Below, piece after piece: positions 1 through 8,765 of a stretch of 64,000 nucleotides of DNA. The stretch is from JAFGNV01 sp964612485 (GTDB taxonomy: Bacteria; Chloroflexota; Anaerolineae; 4572-78; J111). Both the position numbers and the translations under genes were made by a program. The notes beneath the pieces were generated by a model. The model searched no databases. It had not been told where the DNA came from and saw only the letters and a list, made by a program, of their open reading frames with translations. The DNA is taken from the NCBI GenBank assembly GCA_964612485.1, contig CAZTFF010000027.1:3587-67586 (forward strand). Reading direction: 5' to 3'. Position 1 is the stretch's first letter, and each line of letters starts with the position of its first letter.

Positions 1-964
1 CGGTGAGATTGTTCAGCAGCTCCGCCACCACCATGCCGCTGCCCACCAGGCTGGTGCCGGTTTCTAACACTTCATCCAAAATGAACTCGTCTTGAGCTTT
101 GGCTTCTTCGGCTTTCTGTTCGGTCATCAACTTCAGCACTTCCGATTTGCTGCGCGGCGAGAGATGGGGCGTGTATTGCAGCACTTTTTCCGGCTCAATG
201 TAGGAGCCGTCGCTCACCGTGACCACGGCGTAGTTGCTGGGGTTGATGCCTTTGTCTTGCATGGTCAGCGTGGCCAGTTTAGCGGGGTCGTACGGAACTT
301 CGGGGATAATGGCCCGGTCCGCGCCGGCCAGAAAGGCCGTCATCAGCGAGCTGAGGCCGGAGTTCACGCCAAAGGTCTCTACCACAATGATCTGCTCTCG
401 CGAGCCGGCCAGCGCCCGCAGTTCGTGAATAAAGGCCACGCCCCGCGCAAGGCCGGTGCTGAAGCCAATGGTAAAATCGGTGCCGTGGATATTGTTGTGA
501 ACGGTTTTGGGAATGCCGATCACCGGCACGCCCTGCGCGCTGAGATGGGCCGCGTAGTGGAGCATATCGTCATCACCGATGGCGATGAGGGCCTGAAAAC
601 CCAATCGTTCCACCACCTCTTTGATATGAGCGGTGGCATCCTGGGTTTCAACCCCTGTTTTTTGCAAAAACTTGAGTATCTGTTTGCCGGAAAGATGCAG
701 CGGATCAACCCGCGAGGCATGCAGAAAAGAGCCGGGAGTCCGGTCGATGGAGCGGACCATATTTTTGGATAGTTCAATGAAGTTGGCGCCGTAGGTAGTG
801 GGATCGTGATAACTGTAGTTGATCAACCCTTCCCATCCTTTACGGACGCCAATAGGTTCAAAGCCCTCGTCGATGGTGCGATAAACCAGGCTTTTGAGGC
901 ATACATTCAGGCCGGGGACTTCGCCGCCGCCGGTTAAAATAGCTACGCGCTTGCTTGCACTCAT
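1..964 (-). CDS. 6-phosphofructokinase-family protein with degenerate active site (3' end outside window)
   Basis: I translated this from the reverse strand: it begins MSASKRVAILTGGGEVPGLN and runs off the left edge after about 321 codons. The ATG at 964 has a GGAG Shine-Dalgarno 7 nt upstream. The fold motifs of ATP/PPi phosphofructokinases are all recognisable but altered. GGGEVPGLN (12-20) replaces GGGDxPGLN, GDDDM (130-134) replaces GGDGS/GGDDT, TVHNNI (154-159) replaces T(I/M)DND(I/V), and ETFGV (196-200) replaces EVMGR. In the family the first Asp of TxDND is the catalytic base and the MGR Arg binds substrate, so both are missing here. It is surely a PFK homologue; catalytic activity is doubtful and it may be a regulatory or repurposed paralogue. 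The gene stands alone upstream, separated by about 330 bp from the propeller gene. Confidence 0.85.
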   Translation of the reverse strand, partial: MSASKRVAILTGGGEVPGLNVCLKSLVYRTIDEGFEPIGVRKGWEGLINYSYHDPTTYGANFIELSKNMVRSIDRTPGSFLHASRVDPLHLSGKQILKFLQKTGVETQDATAHIKEVVERLGFQALIAIGDDDMLHYAAHLSAQGVPVIGIPKTVHNNIHGTDFTIGFSTGLARGVAFIHELRALAGSREQIIVVETFGVNSGLSSLMTAFLAGADRAIIPEVPYDPAKLATLTMQDKGINPSNYAVVTVSDGSYIEPEKVLQYTPHLSPRSKSEVLKLMTEQKAEEAKAQDEFILDEVLETGTSLVGSGMVVAELLNNLT

Positions 965-1118
965 TTTGAAACTCCTTTTGAGGATCATCCTCGTGAATGT
1001 TCAGTTAATAATACGAGAGACGCGGGCATTAGTTGCGCTCTCCATCCGCCGTTTGATCTTAATTTATCTCAGCGGGTAAAAGCTTGCGTTGGTAAAAATA
1101 TTGTTGTTTCAATAGCAC

Positions 1119-1160
1119 AAAACATCCTCAGGCGTAAAGGGAACCTAACGCCCGAGGATG
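1119..1160 (-). terminator. Hairpin terminator downstream of the PD40 gene
   Basis: Arms 1123-1135 and 1148-1160 (13 bp, one mismatch) enclose a 12-nt loop. On the minus strand the stem is followed by TTTTGTG, so it probably ends transcription of the propeller gene that stops at 1296. Confidence 0.55.
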
Positions 1161-1250
1161 CTTCTTTCCTGATTTTTGCAGAAGGCGCTGCCCTCTGCCT
1201 GGAATTGGGTTGAAAAATCATTCCCAAGATAGAGAGTGGCCTGATCGAAA

Positions 1251-1293
1251 CAATTCAGAGTAGCAGGCAGCAAATTTGTTACTTTGTTACCTT
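1251..1293 (-). repeat. Octamer-type hairpin repeat after stop codon
   Basis: In the sense (minus) direction, two GTAACAAA units follow the stop codon of the propeller gene and are then answered by TTTGCTGCCTGCTAC. This is the same arrangement as the larger octamer arrays at 8766, 43180 and 51099. Confidence 0.5.
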
Positions 1294-1295
1294 AA

Positions 1296-2783
1296 CTACC
1301 GCCAGGACAACATGCGCTCGTCCACGCCGTCGTAGTCAAGCGTTATTCCTGCCAACCGCCCGTCGGGGAACATAGGCCGCTGGTTGGAGCCGTCGGCGTT
1401 CATGATCCAGATCTCCCACTGCCCGGTGCGGTCGGTTACAAAGGCGATTTGGCTGCCGTCGGGCGACCAGACCGGGGCGGCATTATTCCAGTGGGGATTC
1501 TCCGGCGCTACAGCCCGTTCCTGGCCTTCAACCACTTCGGTAGTCAGTTGATTCTTTTCAACCAACACGTTCAGCGGGGTAGAGGTCAGCCGCTGCCGGT
1601 TGCTGCCGTCAAGGTTCATTGTATGAATTTCCCAATGTCCATCTTGCCAGTAAGCCACCGCCACCCGGCTGCCGTCCGGCGAGATCACCGGCGTATGGTC
1701 CCGATGGTCGCCGGTTACCGGCTGGCTCTGGTTGGCGGGCATCGTTTGCAGGGCCAGGCCGTTTTGCGTTTTGTAGATCACCTGACCGGCGTTATTGGGG
1801 TGTCCGGTGGGGCCGTAACTGTGGCGCTCGGTGTACAGGTCGTTGAATTCGCCCGTATTCAGGTTGATCTGCTTTAAGAACCAGTAGGCGTCTGCCGGCA
1901 GGCGGTATGACAAAATACCATATTCCAGTTCGATGTCCCGGGCTTCAGACGGTACATCGACATCATCGCCCCGCATGGCGGCTTCTCTCAAATTGATGCT
2001 GACGTTTTTATCATCCAGCCGCCCCCCTTCCTGGTAATTGAAGGTCAAGGTCGAACCGTCTGCCGACCAGGTGGGCGATTTGATCTTTCGCCAGCCGTGG
2101 GTCAGGGCGCGCTCGTTGCTGCCGTCGGTATTGATCACAAACAGCTCGTAACGCGGTTCCCAGCGGGTAAACGCAATCTGCGTGCCGTCGGGCGATAGCT
2201 GCGGGTCGAGGCCGGATGTGACCCGGCGCAGGCCGGTGCCATCGGCGTTCATAATGTAGATATCGCCGCCGCTGCGGGTTTGAAAAACCAGTTGCCCGCT
2301 GCCATTGCTGCTCACGCTGGCCGCGGCAGGAGCGGGGGGTGTGGTTGTTTCACCGGCAGGAACTTGCGCTTCAGCAACGGCGTCGGCGCCGCCCAGGGGC
2401 AGGTCGATGCCTTCAATGCGCCAGCGGCCGTTATATTTTCCGGCATACACCGCCACCTGCCGATCACCCGGCTGGAGGGTGGCCTTCACCTGGTAGGTTA
2501 CATCGCTGACCCAATCGGAACCGGTAATTTCAAAGTCGGTGGCCGGGTTATCGGCCAGCGCGGTTCTGATTTCGCCGCCATTCACGCTGTCGAGCAGGTA
2601 GAAATCCATGGTGTTAGACAGCTCCGGGCGAAGCAGGGTGATCAAAAAACTCTTGGCTGCGGCTCCGGCTAAAAGCGTATCAAGGTCGGTTTCCTGGGCC
2701 TGAGCGGAGTCTGAAACACCTCCCACCAGGCTCAAGACCAGGGCCAGCAGCAGGGTTACGGATAAAGCAGTTATTTTTTTCAT
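1296..2783 (-). CDS. Secreted TolB-like (PD40) beta-propeller protein
   Basis: 495 aa. A Sec signal peptide (residues about 1-30: Lys pair, Leu/Val-rich core, ending SAQA) is followed by a region of about 120 residues with no known domain. Then comes a run of PD40/TolB-type blades from about residue 165 to the end, each with the pattern SPDGTQIAF / YIMNADGSN. Such propellers act outside the membrane, usually in protein or ligand binding. RBS AAAGGTGG precedes the ATG. It lies 65 bp downstream of the HlyD-like gene on the same strand and may be part of that export operon. The related propeller fused to a kinase at 55021-57843 has the same blade signature. The specific function is unknown. Confidence 0.85.
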   Translation of the reverse strand: MKKITALSVTLLLALVLSLVGGVSDSAQAQETDLDTLLAGAAAKSFLITLLRPELSNTMDFYLLDSVNGGEIRTALADNPATDFEITGSDWVSDVTYQVKATLQPGDRQVAVYAGKYNGRWRIEGIDLPLGGADAVAEAQVPAGETTTPPAPAAASVSSNGSGQLVFQTRSGGDIYIMNADGTGLRRVTSGLDPQLSPDGTQIAFTRWEPRYELFVINTDGSNERALTHGWRKIKSPTWSADGSTLTFNYQEGGRLDDKNVSINLREAAMRGDDVDVPSEARDIELEYGILSYRLPADAYWFLKQINLNTGEFNDLYTERHSYGPTGHPNNAGQVIYKTQNGLALQTMPANQSQPVTGDHRDHTPVISPDGSRVAVAYWQDGHWEIHTMNLDGSNRQRLTSTPLNVLVEKNQLTTEVVEGQERAVAPENPHWNNAAPVWSPDGSQIAFVTDRTGQWEIWIMNADGSNQRPMFPDGRLAGITLDYDGVDERMLSWR

Positions 2784-2848
2784 TCTAATCCACCTTTCTA
2801 GCCAAACGTTTCAGGTATGCTTAATAAAACGGTTCGGCTGCTGGGTTA

Positions 2849-4195
2849 TTATAGCTCCGGCCCTACTTCAATATCGACAAACGTGGTCATCCCCCAACGC
2901 AGTTTCGAGGTATCGCCGCTGGTAATATCGATGAGCACGGTGTAGGTCACATCGCCCGCTTTGGTTTCGGATTGCGGTTTGATGCGCACGACCACGCCTT
3001 CAAATTCTTCATCCGGCAGGGCGTCCACACTGATGCTCACTGTTGCGCCCGGTTCTACGTTGACCACATCGATTTCGGTCAGGTCGTCGGTTTCAATTTG
3101 CCATTTGGAGGTATCGCCCATAGATACCACCGGCGCGCCGGCTGAAACCATCTCGCCCCGCTCAATGTTGACCGAACTGACTGTGCCGGCAAAGGGCGCG
3201 GATAATTCAGTTTTTTCCAATTCAACTTCGGCGGACGCAACACCGGCTGCGGCGTTTTCAACACTTGCCTCGGCAGCCTGCACCCCGGCTTCGGACACGG
3301 CAATTTGTTCATCGGTGGCGCCGGCCAGGACCTGGGCCAGCGCGGCTTCGGCCTGGGCTACCTGGGCCTGAGCCTGGGCAATCTGTTCGGGGGTAGCGCC
3401 GGCTTTTACTTTATCCAGCGCGGCCTGGGCTTCTTTTACCCCGGCGCGGGCAATGGCAATATCTTCATCGGTCGCGCCGTTGAGCAGTTTTTCATAGTCG
3501 GCCTGGGCGGCTTCGTAGGCCAGGGTGGCCTGCTGTAAGGCCACGCCAAACGGTTCGGCCTGTTCCGGCTCGCCGAAAACATTTTCATCATAATCGGCCT
3601 GGGCCAGCCGAACATCGGCTTCGGTTTGCAAGAGCCGGGCAGAAGCGGCTTTCAGGTCTTCATCGCGCGCGCCGGCCAGCACCGAGTTCAGGTTGGCCTG
3701 GGCGCTTTCCACCGCGGCTTCGGCCTGGGCAATGTCTTCTTCCGTGGGGCCGGCGATGGTTTCGGCCAGGGCGGCCTCGGCCTGGGCCAGGGAAGCTTCG
3801 GCCTGGGCAATTTCTTCGGCGGTGGCGCCGGCCTGCACTTCATCCAGCGACGCTTCGGCCTGAGCCACCGAGGCTTGCGCGTTGAGCAGGCTTGCTTCGG
3901 CCTGCATCACGGCGGCCTGTTGGGTGGCGTCGTCAACACGGGCCAGCACCTGGCCGGCGTCAACCGCGTCGCCTTCTTCAACCTCAATCGCGGTGACACG
4001 TCCGCCGCTTTCAAAGGCCAGGTTTGCTTTTTGCACCGGCACCACAAAAGCTTCGGCGGATACCACGTTGGGTTGTTGAATCGCCTGGGCGTCAATCGGT
4101 TCGACGGTTGGTTCGGGCGTGTCGGAGCCACAGGCCACCGTGCTGCCCACCACCAACAGCGCAATGAACATCATAACAACAAATTTTATTTTCAT
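2849..4195 (-). CDS. HlyD/RND-type membrane fusion lipoprotein of an ABC exporter
   Basis: 448 aa. I chose the ATG at 4195 because AAGGAG lies 6 nt upstream; an in-frame start 18 nt earlier would split the signal peptide. The signal peptide ends in a lipobox (TVAC, Cys22), so the protein is predicted to be lipid-anchored. Residues about 45-75 form the first half of a lipoyl/barrel-sandwich domain. Residues about 75-320 are a long alpha-hairpin rich in Ala/Gln/Glu that contains at least five near-identical turns of the type AGAT(D/E)E(D/E)IAxAEA. The C-terminal part (from about 320, ELSAPFAGTVSSVNIERGE) completes the lipoyl and beta-barrel domains. This is the MacA/HlyD plan. Partners are presumably the FtsX permease and ATPases upstream. 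In a Gram-positive-like or monoderm envelope such proteins act as extracytoplasmic adaptors. Confidence 0.9.
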   Translation of the reverse strand: MKIKFVVMMFIALLVVGSTVACGSDTPEPTVEPIDAQAIQQPNVVSAEAFVVPVQKANLAFESGGRVTAIEVEEGDAVDAGQVLARVDDATQQAAVMQAEASLLNAQASVAQAEASLDEVQAGATAEEIAQAEASLAQAEAALAETIAGPTEEDIAQAEAAVESAQANLNSVLAGARDEDLKAASARLLQTEADVRLAQADYDENVFGEPEQAEPFGVALQQATLAYEAAQADYEKLLNGATDEDIAIARAGVKEAQAALDKVKAGATPEQIAQAQAQVAQAEAALAQVLAGATDEQIAVSEAGVQAAEASVENAAAGVASAEVELEKTELSAPFAGTVSSVNIERGEMVSAGAPVVSMGDTSKWQIETDDLTEIDVVNVEPGATVSISVDALPDEEFEGVVVRIKPQSETKAGDVTYTVLIDITSGDTSKLRWGMTTFVDIEVGPEL

Positions 4196-4346
4196 GACAA
4201 TCTCCTTGAGCAAACGTTTTATAGATAGTTTGAGATTCTATTCTTGCTGACATTTTTACGGCCCGGAGCATCATCCAGGCCGACAAAAATCATCATTGAT
4301 AGGCTTGCTGGTTTTTAGATATATATACGAGATAAATTACAAAAGG

Positions 4347-4363
4347 TTGTACACATAGTACAA
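4347..4363. promoter_or_regulatory. Candidate TetR operator palindrome
   Basis: A perfect inverted repeat, TTGTAC-N5-GTACAA, lies between the tetR gene and the HlyD-like gene, in the presumed promoter of the latter. The size and symmetry fit a TetR-family operator. Binding is inferred. Confidence 0.45.
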
Positions 4364-4393
4364 AATCGTTGTTTTTTGAACAAGTTTCGTTTC

Positions 4394-4999
4394 TTAAACG
4401 GTTTTCAATCCCCTGACAAATACGTTAAACGCCCAACGATGCGTTGCTGCCAGATCAACACTGTCGGAACTTAAAACCGTCTGCTGCAACATCGCCATCC
4501 CATGGACTTTGGCCCACAAAACATAAGCCAGCTCATCGATGGTAAATTCCGGCGGCAGAATAATATTTTCAGCCGTGACAAAAGCCCGCACAGCCTGCTG
4601 CAAGACAAGGTAAGGCGTGCGGATTTCGGCCAACGCCGGTAGCGAAACGGCTTGCGGCAGCATCGAAAAAATAAAGGCGAATTGTTCCGGGTTGTTTTGC
4701 GCAAACTCAAGATAAGCCAATCCCAGTTCCACCAGCCGTTCTGCCGGAGAAAGGGCGGTATCCACCCGGTTCAGGGCGGCGTTCAGCCGCTCCAGCCCTT
4801 CCAGGCAGACGGCGGCTATGATGGCGTCTTTGCTGTCGAAGTATTCGTACAACCCGGCCGGGCTGTAATCGATGCGGTGAGCGATTTCTCTGATCGACAG
4901 GCCATCCGCGCCTTTTTCGTTGATGATTTCCCGGGCTGTTTTCAGAATAGCCTGTTTTGTTTTCTGATGTCGTCGTTCGCGGGGTGTCAGTTTGGCCAT
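4394..4999 (-). CDS. TetR/AcrR-family transcriptional regulator
   Basis: 201 aa, a normal length for the family. The N-terminal helix-turn-helix spans residues about 12-58 (ILKTAREIINEKGADGLSI ... YSPAGLYEYFDSKDAI), with the typical YxYFxSK end of the recognition region. The C-terminal helical ligand-binding domain (about 75-195) resembles the WHG/TetR_C group. It sits inside a cluster of export genes on the same strand, between the permease (5622) and the HlyD-like gene (4195), so it probably represses that exporter in response to a drug-like ligand. The palindrome at 4347-4363 is a candidate operator. Confidence 0.9.
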   Translation of the reverse strand: MAKLTPRERRHQKTKQAILKTAREIINEKGADGLSIREIAHRIDYSPAGLYEYFDSKDAIIAAVCLEGLERLNAALNRVDTALSPAERLVELGLAYLEFAQNNPEQFAFIFSMLPQAVSLPALAEIRTPYLVLQQAVRAFVTAENIILPPEFTIDELAYVLWAKVHGMAMLQQTVLSSDSVDLAATHRWAFNVFVRGLKTV

Positions 5000-5225
5000 A
5001 AGTATAAATCAGTTTAGTATATCGAACAAAGTTTGGAAATTATACATAGTTGTAAATATTTTGTCTAAAAATATTTAACTTCTCAATATTTCATTAGTAT
5101 ATACGATCAACCGTTAAAAAGGTTGTAGCCGCTTCAATCATTATTCAGAAAACGATGTGAATTGTGTACCCTACCATTCATCGCTTAAGGATAAGTAAAA
5201 TCTTTGTTAAGAACCGATTATGCGT
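5000..5225. other. Intergenic AT-rich region upstream of tetR
   Basis: No ORF is recognised. The sequence is AT-rich and presumably contains the tetR promoter; I could not pick a convincing -35/-10 pair. Confidence 0.4.
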
Positions 5226-5595
5226 CATTAGCTGTCAAGACCTTTGAGGTTTAGCAGTCGATTTTGGTACAGAAGTTGATGTTTCAAGCCAAAGAAGTTT
5301 GACCAAAAGGTCAGTTTGGAAACCNNNNNNNNNNNNNNNNNNNNNNNNNNNNNNNNNNNNNNNNNNNNNNNNNNNNNNNNNNNNNNNNNNNNNNNNNNNN
5401 NNNNNNNNNNNNNNNNNNNNNNNNCAGAAGTTGATGTTTCAAGCCAAAGAAGTTTGACCAAAAGGTCAGTTTGGAAACCGCAAAGGTCATTAGCTGTCAA
5501 GACCTTTGAGGTTTAGCAGTCGATTTTGGTACAGAAGTTGATGTTTCAAGCCAAAGAAGTTTGACCAAAAGGTCAGTTTGGAAACCTCAAAGGTC
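5226..5595. repeat. Tandem palindromic repeat (about 107-bp period) with a 100-N assembly gap
   Basis: At least three copies of one unit are visible, with N at 5325-5424. The last two copies are 107 bp apart (shared start at 5425 and 5532). The final full unit, 5501-5595, is 95 bp long with perfect 14-bp terminal inverted repeats (GACCTTTGAGGTTT / AAACCTCAAAGGTC) and an internal hairpin TGACC-AAAA-GGTCA. The real copy number is hidden by the gap. Confidence 0.85.
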
Positions 5596-5621
5596 TGAGT
5601 TATGCATAAGTCATTAACATT

Positions 5622-8024
5622 TTATTCATACGCCAGCACTTCGCGCACGGTGAGCCGCGAGGCGTTGCGCGCCGGGATAAAACTGGCTATAGCGCTGAGC
5701 AAAATCACCAGCAGCAGCCACACCCACAACCCGCCAAAGGAGTAGGCAAAGTTCAAGGGCACGCCCATCACGCCGATGCCCACGGCATCGCTCAGGCCTT
5801 TGCCCAACGGGTAGGCCAGAAGTGCGCCCAACCCCCAACTGATCAGCCCAATTGAAATGCCCTCGCGGATAAAGACGCGGGCCACGCCCCGGTTGGGCGC
5901 GCCAATGGCCCGCAGCACGCCGATTTCGCGGGTGCGTTCCAACACGTTGATGCTCATAGTGCCCATCAGGCCCAGCCCGCCCACAATCGCCAGAAGAATA
6001 GCCATCATCAACAGCAGCACAATAATGGCGGCAAAAAAGGCCTCGCCCTCTTCCCGTTCGGTAGACATGCCAAAGATGGTGGTCACTTGAAAGCCGCGAT
6101 TTTCCAAATGGCGTTTCAGATTTTTGATGGTTCCATCCACAAACGCTTTGTTGTGATGCTCCATGCCTACAATAGCCGCGCTGGTCATGCCTACATTACC
6201 CAACTCGCGAGAAATGTGGGGATAATTGACGTACGATAACGGGGCCACCATGCCCAGGCTGACCCCCACAATTTTGAAGGAATGTTTCTTGCCCTCAATT
6301 TTGAGTACAATGTCATCGCCCAGTTGGAGATCAGGTTCTTCTTTGAGCAGAATGGCGTCTACCACGATGGCGTTTTCATCTTCAGGCAGCAGCCAGCGGC
6401 CCCGCACAATTTTTGGCCCCTGCACCATATCAGAACTGACATTAAAACCCAGCAGAAAAATCGCGTTGCTTTCGCTGCCATCGGGGCGGACGCGGCGGGC
6501 CGGGAGTTGAAAATAGACGTCGGTATCGCGCACGCCCGGTACCATGTTGGCCTCTTGCCTGATTTTTTCGATGCGGTAAGGGCGGGCAAAAATAATGGCG
6601 CTGTCAAAATTGTATAACTGCATAAAATCATCCAGGGTGCGATCCAGGGCCGAATCAACGCTGAACACGCCGATAAAGGTGGCCCCGCCCAGGGTCAGAG
6701 TGATAAGCGTCAGGATGAGCCGCACTTTGCTGCGAAAGATGTTGCGCATCGATAACAGAAACGGGCGCAGCAGCACCCGGCGGGCAAACCACAGATTCGC
6801 GCCCGACAGCAGCCGGTCGATCAGGCCCGCGCCAAAGCGCCCTTTGTCCAGTTGAAACGCGCTCATCGCTTCCGCCGCCGAAACCCGCAAATTGGCCAAA
6901 AACGGCGGCAGCGAGGCCAGCACCGGGATCAACAACCCTACGATGATCTGGATAACGATGGCCGCGGGCGGCACGTTAACGTCCGACAGGTCAAAATTGA
7001 AATAAGCCGCCATCACCTGGCTCAAGCCGCGCGCGCCCCCAATGGACAGGGGAATAGCGATGAACAAGGCCAGCACGCCGTACAGCAGCACCATGCCCAA
7101 ATACATGCCCATGATCTGGCCGGAACGCGCGCCAATAGCCTTCATTACGCCAATCTGGCGGCGTTGCTGGGCCAAAATGGCCGACACGGTATTGACGATT
7201 AAAAACATGCTCAAAAACAACGATAACAACCCCAGCGCGCCCATCAAAAAGAGCACGGCCTGCAAAATATCATCCAGGGGAAGCTGACCCGGTTCCGCCG
7301 CCGTCATCATGGGGATGGTGTAGCCGGCCCGTTCGGCCCGGTTTTTGACATCGTTGACCACGGCCTGGGCAAATTCTTTATCTTGAGCGTTTTCGGCCAC
7401 CACGTACAGTTCGTTAAAGCCGTAATCTTCGCCAAACCATTTGAGCGTTTCAAATGAGATATAGCCGTAAGGCGTACCGTCAATCTGGGCCGGCAGTTGG
7501 GCCGGATCGTGGGCCAGGCCGGCAACGCGCATGGACTTTTGTTTTTCGTTGGGCAATTCAATTAACACGGTGTCGCCCACTTCGGCATTAAGCAACGAGA
7601 TCGCCGCGCGTTCAATGAGAATTTCCTGTTCCGGCGGCGGCCAGGCGTCACCTTCTGGAAATACTTTGTTGACGCGGATGTCATCGTAATTTTCTATGGC
7701 AAAAACGCGCAGGTTGGTCCACTCGTCCGGGCCAATTTCAACCCGCACGTCGAGGGCGCGTCGAGCGTCGGCCTCGGCTACATTTTTCATACCTTGCACG
7801 GCCTGCACAAAATCTTCTTCAAAAAGTTCAGATGTGCGCACCGTGCCGCTGGACGGATTGATGGCGGTAAAGCTTTGGGCCATTCCCGTGGAGAGAATGG
7901 CCTGCGCGCCCACAATGGTGCCCACGGCAAACAGGCCCACGGCAATCGACAGCACAATCAAGAGCGTGCGTATTTTATTGCCCCACAGGTCGTTGAGAAC
8001 TTTGTGCCAGCGAGATCTAAGCAT
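5622..8024 (-). CDS. ABC transporter permease, two FtsX/MacB-type halves fused
   Basis: 800 aa. I place the start at ATG 8024, which overlaps the 3' end of the ATPase gene by 8 nt. The first transmembrane helix lies near residue 15-40 and is followed by an extracytoplasmic MacB-type domain to about 240. Three helices follow (about 260-380) with the FtsX signature (QIGVMKAIGARSGQIMGMYLG). A second copy of the plan starts near residue 425: one helix, a second extracytoplasmic domain, and three helices (from about 665) with REIGVLRAIGAPNRGV. The duplicated form corresponds to LolCDE/MacB-like exporters that move lipids, lipoproteins or drugs across the envelope using periplasmic energy coupling. 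Both ATPases lie immediately upstream. Confidence 0.9.
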   Translation of the reverse strand: MLRSRWHKVLNDLWGNKIRTLLIVLSIAVGLFAVGTIVGAQAILSTGMAQSFTAINPSSGTVRTSELFEEDFVQAVQGMKNVAEADARRALDVRVEIGPDEWTNLRVFAIENYDDIRVNKVFPEGDAWPPPEQEILIERAAISLLNAEVGDTVLIELPNEKQKSMRVAGLAHDPAQLPAQIDGTPYGYISFETLKWFGEDYGFNELYVVAENAQDKEFAQAVVNDVKNRAERAGYTIPMMTAAEPGQLPLDDILQAVLFLMGALGLLSLFLSMFLIVNTVSAILAQQRRQIGVMKAIGARSGQIMGMYLGMVLLYGVLALFIAIPLSIGGARGLSQVMAAYFNFDLSDVNVPPAAIVIQIIVGLLIPVLASLPPFLANLRVSAAEAMSAFQLDKGRFGAGLIDRLLSGANLWFARRVLLRPFLLSMRNIFRSKVRLILTLITLTLGGATFIGVFSVDSALDRTLDDFMQLYNFDSAIIFARPYRIEKIRQEANMVPGVRDTDVYFQLPARRVRPDGSESNAIFLLGFNVSSDMVQGPKIVRGRWLLPEDENAIVVDAILLKEEPDLQLGDDIVLKIEGKKHSFKIVGVSLGMVAPLSYVNYPHISRELGNVGMTSAAIVGMEHHNKAFVDGTIKNLKRHLENRGFQVTTIFGMSTEREEGEAFFAAIIVLLLMMAILLAIVGGLGLMGTMSINVLERTREIGVLRAIGAPNRGVARVFIREGISIGLISWGLGALLAYPLGKGLSDAVGIGVMGVPLNFAYSFGGLWVWLLLVILLSAIASFIPARNASRLTVREVLAYE

Positions 8025-8754
8025 CGTATTTACCTTTGCTTTCTGCAACAATTCTTCCATCGGCCATCGTAACAATGCGATGGGCGCGTTGAGCTACATC
8101 TTTATCGTGTGTCACCAGAAAAACAGTGGTACCTTGCGTGGCCAGGCCGGCAAAAACGTCGATCACGGCCTCGCTGGTGACAGAGTCCAGGCTGCCGGTT
8201 GGCTCGTCGGCCACCAAAATTTGGGGATCGTTGGCCATGGCCCGCGCAATCGACACCCGCTGCTGCTGCCCGCCCGATACCGCCGAGGGCAGTTTATGGG
8301 CGTGGCCGGCAATTTCCACCTGTTCCAACAACTGCATGGCCCGCTGGCGCTGTTGGCGCTGCGAGTAGCGGTTGGCAAAGTCCATCGGCAGGGTGACGTT
8401 TTGTAACACCGACAGGGTGGGCAAAAGTTCAAACGATTGAAACACCACGCCCACGTGTTGCCCGCGCCATTTGGCTGCCTGTTCCGGGTTGAGTTGGTGG
8501 ATGGGCGTGCCGTTGATCCAAATCTCGCCGGAGGTGAGGTGGTCCAGGCCGGTCATCATATTGACCAGCGTGGTTTTGCCGCAGCCGGATTTGCCCATAA
8601 TGGCCACAAATTCGCCGGGGTAAATTTGGAGATCGACGCCTTTGAGCGCCACCACCTCCCCGGCCACGCTGCGATATTTTTTGACCACCTGCTGCATATT
8701 TATGAGAGGGCCGTTGGGTTTGTTGTTTGATTTATCTGAATGAGACCAGAGCAT
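8017..8754 (-). CDS. ABC transporter ATPase, LolD/MacB family
   Basis: 245 aa. Walker A GKSGCGKTT (54-62), Q-loop VVFQSFELLP, signature VSGGQQQRVSIARA, Walker B ILVADEPTGSLDS and the H-loop VTHD are all intact. AAGGAG lies 6 nt before the ATG. It is translationally coupled to the permease (8-nt overlap) and is the most likely motor for it. The upstream gene (8885-9637) encodes a second ATPase of the same subfamily; the two together could form a heterodimer on the fused permease. Confidence 0.93.
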   Translation of the reverse strand: MLWSHSDKSNNKPNGPLINMQQVVKKYRSVAGEVVALKGVDLQIYPGEFVAIMGKSGCGKTTLVNMMTGLDHLTSGEIWINGTPIHQLNPEQAAKWRGQHVGVVFQSFELLPTLSVLQNVTLPMDFANRYSQRQQRQRAMQLLEQVEIAGHAHKLPSAVSGGQQQRVSIARAMANDPQILVADEPTGSLDSVTSEAVIDVFAGLATQGTTVFLVTHDKDVAQRAHRIVTMADGRIVAESKGKYDA

Positions 8755-8765
8755 GAGTTCTCCTT

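Larger units (their letters stand above)
965..1295. other. Intergenic region with terminator and octamer repeat
   Basis: No gene is seen. The region holds the promoter area of the phosphofructokinase-like gene (no convincing -35/-10 found), a hairpin terminator at 1123-1160 and a short octamer-type inverted repeat at 1251-1293. Confidence 0.6.

Noticed and set aside
5036..5056. Second TetR operator upstream of tetR
   Set aside because: TTATACATAGTTGTAA shares only CATAGT and partial arms with the palindrome at 4347-4363; the symmetry is poor.
5226..5595. CRISPR array that would serve the RAMP cassette
   Set aside because: The units match along their whole visible length with no unique spacers, carry inverted ends and have a 107-bp period, so this is a tandem palindromic repeat, not a CRISPR array.
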